In this document: piece by piece, positions 16,949 to 19,407 of the stretch | How positions within the stretch are numbered: position 1 is the stretch's first letter | Layout of the letters: every line of letters starts with the position of its first letter | NCBI GenBank assembly: GCA_964236535.1 | Contig: CAXSEF010000063.1 | Coordinates: forward strand, 1 to 19,407 | Reading direction: 5' to 3' | From: CAXSEF01 sp964236535 | Lineage (GTDB): Bacteria; Pseudomonadota; Alphaproteobacteria; Acetobacterales; Acetobacteraceae | DNA length: 19,407 nt | The notes under the pieces: generated by a model | Database searches by the model: none | Seen by the model: only the letters and a program-made list of their open reading frames with translations | Told to the model about the DNA's origin: nothing | Translations under genes and position numbers: made by a program

Positions 16949-17596
16949 CCCTGCCCTGCTGCGCCTGCTGAGCTGGATGTCGCCCGCCTTCCCGACCGGC
17001 GGCTTCGCCTGCAGCCACGGCCTCGAATGGGCCGTCGAGGGCGGCGACGTCACCGACCACCCCACCGCCCAGGCCTGGCTCGACGCCCTGCTGCGCCACG
17101 GCGACCTGCGCTCCGACGCCATCCTGCTGCGCCACGCCCACCGCGCCGCCATCCGCACCGACTGCGCTGGCCTCGCCAGGATCGCGGAACTCGCCGAAGC
17201 CTCCGCTCCCTCTCGCGAGCGTCGCGACGAGACGCTGTCGCAGGGCACCGCCTTTGCCGCCGCCGCCCGCGTCTGGGGCACCACCCTGCTGCCCCCCGGC
17301 CGCGTCGCCTACCCCGTGGCGGTCGCCGCCACCGCCGCGGCACACGGCGTCGGCGAGGACGTGGCCTGCGCGGGCCTCCTGCACGCCACCCTTGCCAACC
17401 TGGTCTCCGCCGCCGTGCGCCTGGTGCCGCTGGGCCAGACCGACGGCCTGCGCATTCTCGCCGCGTTGGAGCCCGCCCTGCTCGACGTCGCCGCCGCGAC
17501 CGTCACCGCCGGACTCGACGACCTTGGCGGCGCCTGCCTGCGCGCCGACCTCGCCTCGATGCGCCACGAGACCCAGTACACCCGGCTGTTCCGCAC

Positions 17597-17600
<4 letters not shown>
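16938..17600 (+). CDS. ureF: UreF, urease accessory protein
   Basis: The 220-residue helical protein works with UreD and UreG in nickel insertion and is thought to gate UreG GTPase activity. Recognisable blocks are LLSWMSPAFPTGGFACSHGL, the LRSDAILLRHAHRAA region, TLLPPGRVAYPVAVA, LLHATLANLVSAAVRLVPLG and a terminal RHETQYTRLFRT, all family features. The ATG lies inside the ureE 3' end with GAGG upstream, and its stop overlaps the ureG GTG in GTGA. These overlaps indicate tight translational coupling of ureE, ureF and ureG. Confidence 0.95.
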
Positions 17601-18271
<671 letters not shown>

Positions 18272-18388
18272 GCCCCCAGCCCCACATTTGAAAGCGCAGC
18301 GGTACATCCTGACGTCTTGAACTTCCATTCCTGATCTCTCTCCCGTCCGGCACGTTCTCCCTTCCACCCGGGCCAGCGGAGCACGACA

Positions 18389-19363
18389 TTAAACCACGTC
18401 AGACTAGGCGACAGCGGCCTGAAGGTGTCGGGGCTTTGCCTCTGCTGCATGACCTACGGCGATCCGGGCCGCGGCGCCCATACCTGGACGTTGGACGAGG
18501 AGTCGAGCCGGCCGTTCATCCGCGAGGCGGGTATCACCTTCTTCGACACCGTCAACGTCTACTCCGACCGCTTGAGCGAGGAGAGCCTCGGCCGCGCCGT
18601 CCGCGATTTCTCGCGTCGCGACAAACTGGTGATCGCCACCAAGGTGCACGGTGCGATGGGGAGGGCGCGAACCAGCGGGGGCTGTCGCGCAAGGCCATCC
18701 TGAGTGAGATCGACAACTCGTCGCTGCGCCGCCTCGGCATGGACTACGTCGACTTCTACCAGATCCACTGCTTCGACCCCGAGACGCCGATCGAGGAGAC
18801 GCTTGAGGCGTTGCACGACGTCGTGCGCTCCGGCAAGGCGCGCTACGTCGACGCGTCGTCGATGCACGCCTAGCAGTTCTGCAAGATGCTGCAGGTGGCG
18901 GAGCGGCACGGCTGGAACCGCTTCGTCTCGATGCAGGACCACATGAACTGCTCTACCGGGAGGAGGAGCGTGAGATGGCCGGACTCTGCCGCGACACGGG
19001 CGTGGGCATCATCCCGTGGAACCCGCTGGCACGCGGCAGGCTGGCGTGCGGGAACAACACCGGAGCCGAAACCGAGCGCGACCGCACCGACGCGTTTTGC
19101 GCAAGCTCTATGACGCGAACGAGGCGGCTGACCGGCAGGTAGTCGACGCAGTGGGCGAGGTCGCCGCAGGCCGCGGCATCAGCCGAGCCCAGGTGGCCCT
19201 GGCCTGGCTGCTGACACAGCCGGGGGTGGGCGCGCCGATCATCGGCACTTTGAAGCCGCACCACCTCTCGGACGCCGTGGCGGCGCTATCGCTGTCACTG
19301 ACTGAAGACGAGACGGCACGGCTGGAAGACGCCTACGTGCCGCACCCTGTCGCTAGGTTCTGA
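18389..19363 (+). pseudogene. Broken aldo/keto reductase gene
   Basis: The remains encode an NADP-dependent aldo/keto reductase of the YajO/Tas-like type. Recognisable pieces are VRLGDSGLKVSGLCL, GITFFDTVNVYSD with the catalytic Asp and Tyr, IATKVHG with the Lys, IHCFDPETPIEETLEALHD, then RFVSMQDHMN, GVGIIPWNPLARGRL, and QVALAWLLTQPGVGAPIIGT to the stop at 19361-19363. These are spread over different frames. One G appears lost near 18661, a TAG at 18871-18873 replaces what is usually tryptophan, and further single-base losses lie near 18948 and 19096. A few residues are also missing between FIREA and GITFF. No start codon is clear at the 5' end; the family similarity begins near 18389. The gene should make no functional enzyme. 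Confidence 0.88.
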
Positions 19364-19407
19364 AACGTTCAGACCCTGCTAATACCAACAGGCCCTGAGT
19401 GTGACCG

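Overview
The window looks like a chromosomal segment of a high-GC alphaproteobacterium, most plausibly of the Acetobacteraceae/Rhodospirillales. This rests on third positions that are almost all G or C, the kdp and urease protein sequences, and a two-hairpin intergenic repeat of a kind I remember from that family. The taxonomic call is inference. No rRNA, tRNA or CRISPR array was seen.

Layout. Positions 91-2157 (minus) hold a decayed methyl-accepting chemotaxis protein gene. After a gene-poor stretch, a small secreted or membrane-anchored lytic-transglycosylase-like gene lies on the minus strand (2557-3216). It is divergent from a complete high-affinity potassium uptake operon on the plus strand (3301-11595): a 27-residue membrane micropeptide, kdpF, kdpA, kdpB, kdpC, the sensor kinase kdpD and the response regulator kdpE. 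KdpFABC is the ATP-driven K+ pump and KdpDE is the two-component system expected to control it.

A 100-residue Tat-signal-like orphan (11694-11996) separates kdp from a urease operon, ureD-ureA-ureB-ureC-[nuclease-like gene]-ureE-ureF-ureG (12015-18271). UreABC are the three enzyme subunits and UreD/E/F/G the nickel-insertion machinery. A markedly AT-richer gene of the endonuclease/exonuclease/phosphatase (EEP) fold sits between ureC and ureE and is the clearest foreign insertion. The window ends with a broken aldo/keto reductase gene (about 18389-19363).

The feature that ties the window together is a family of at least seven GC-rich two-hairpin repeats. They sit in the kdpA-kdpB gap (an inverted pair), at the start of ureD, in the ureD-ureA, ureA-ureB and ureC-EEP gaps, and at the end of ureG. 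The ureD start codon and the ureG stop codon lie inside repeat copies, so the repeat has contributed protein sequence. The most notable points are the nuclease-like gene inside the urease operon, with its apparently substituted metal-binding glutamate, the repeats rewriting operon gene ends, and the two consecutive micropeptides at the head of kdp.
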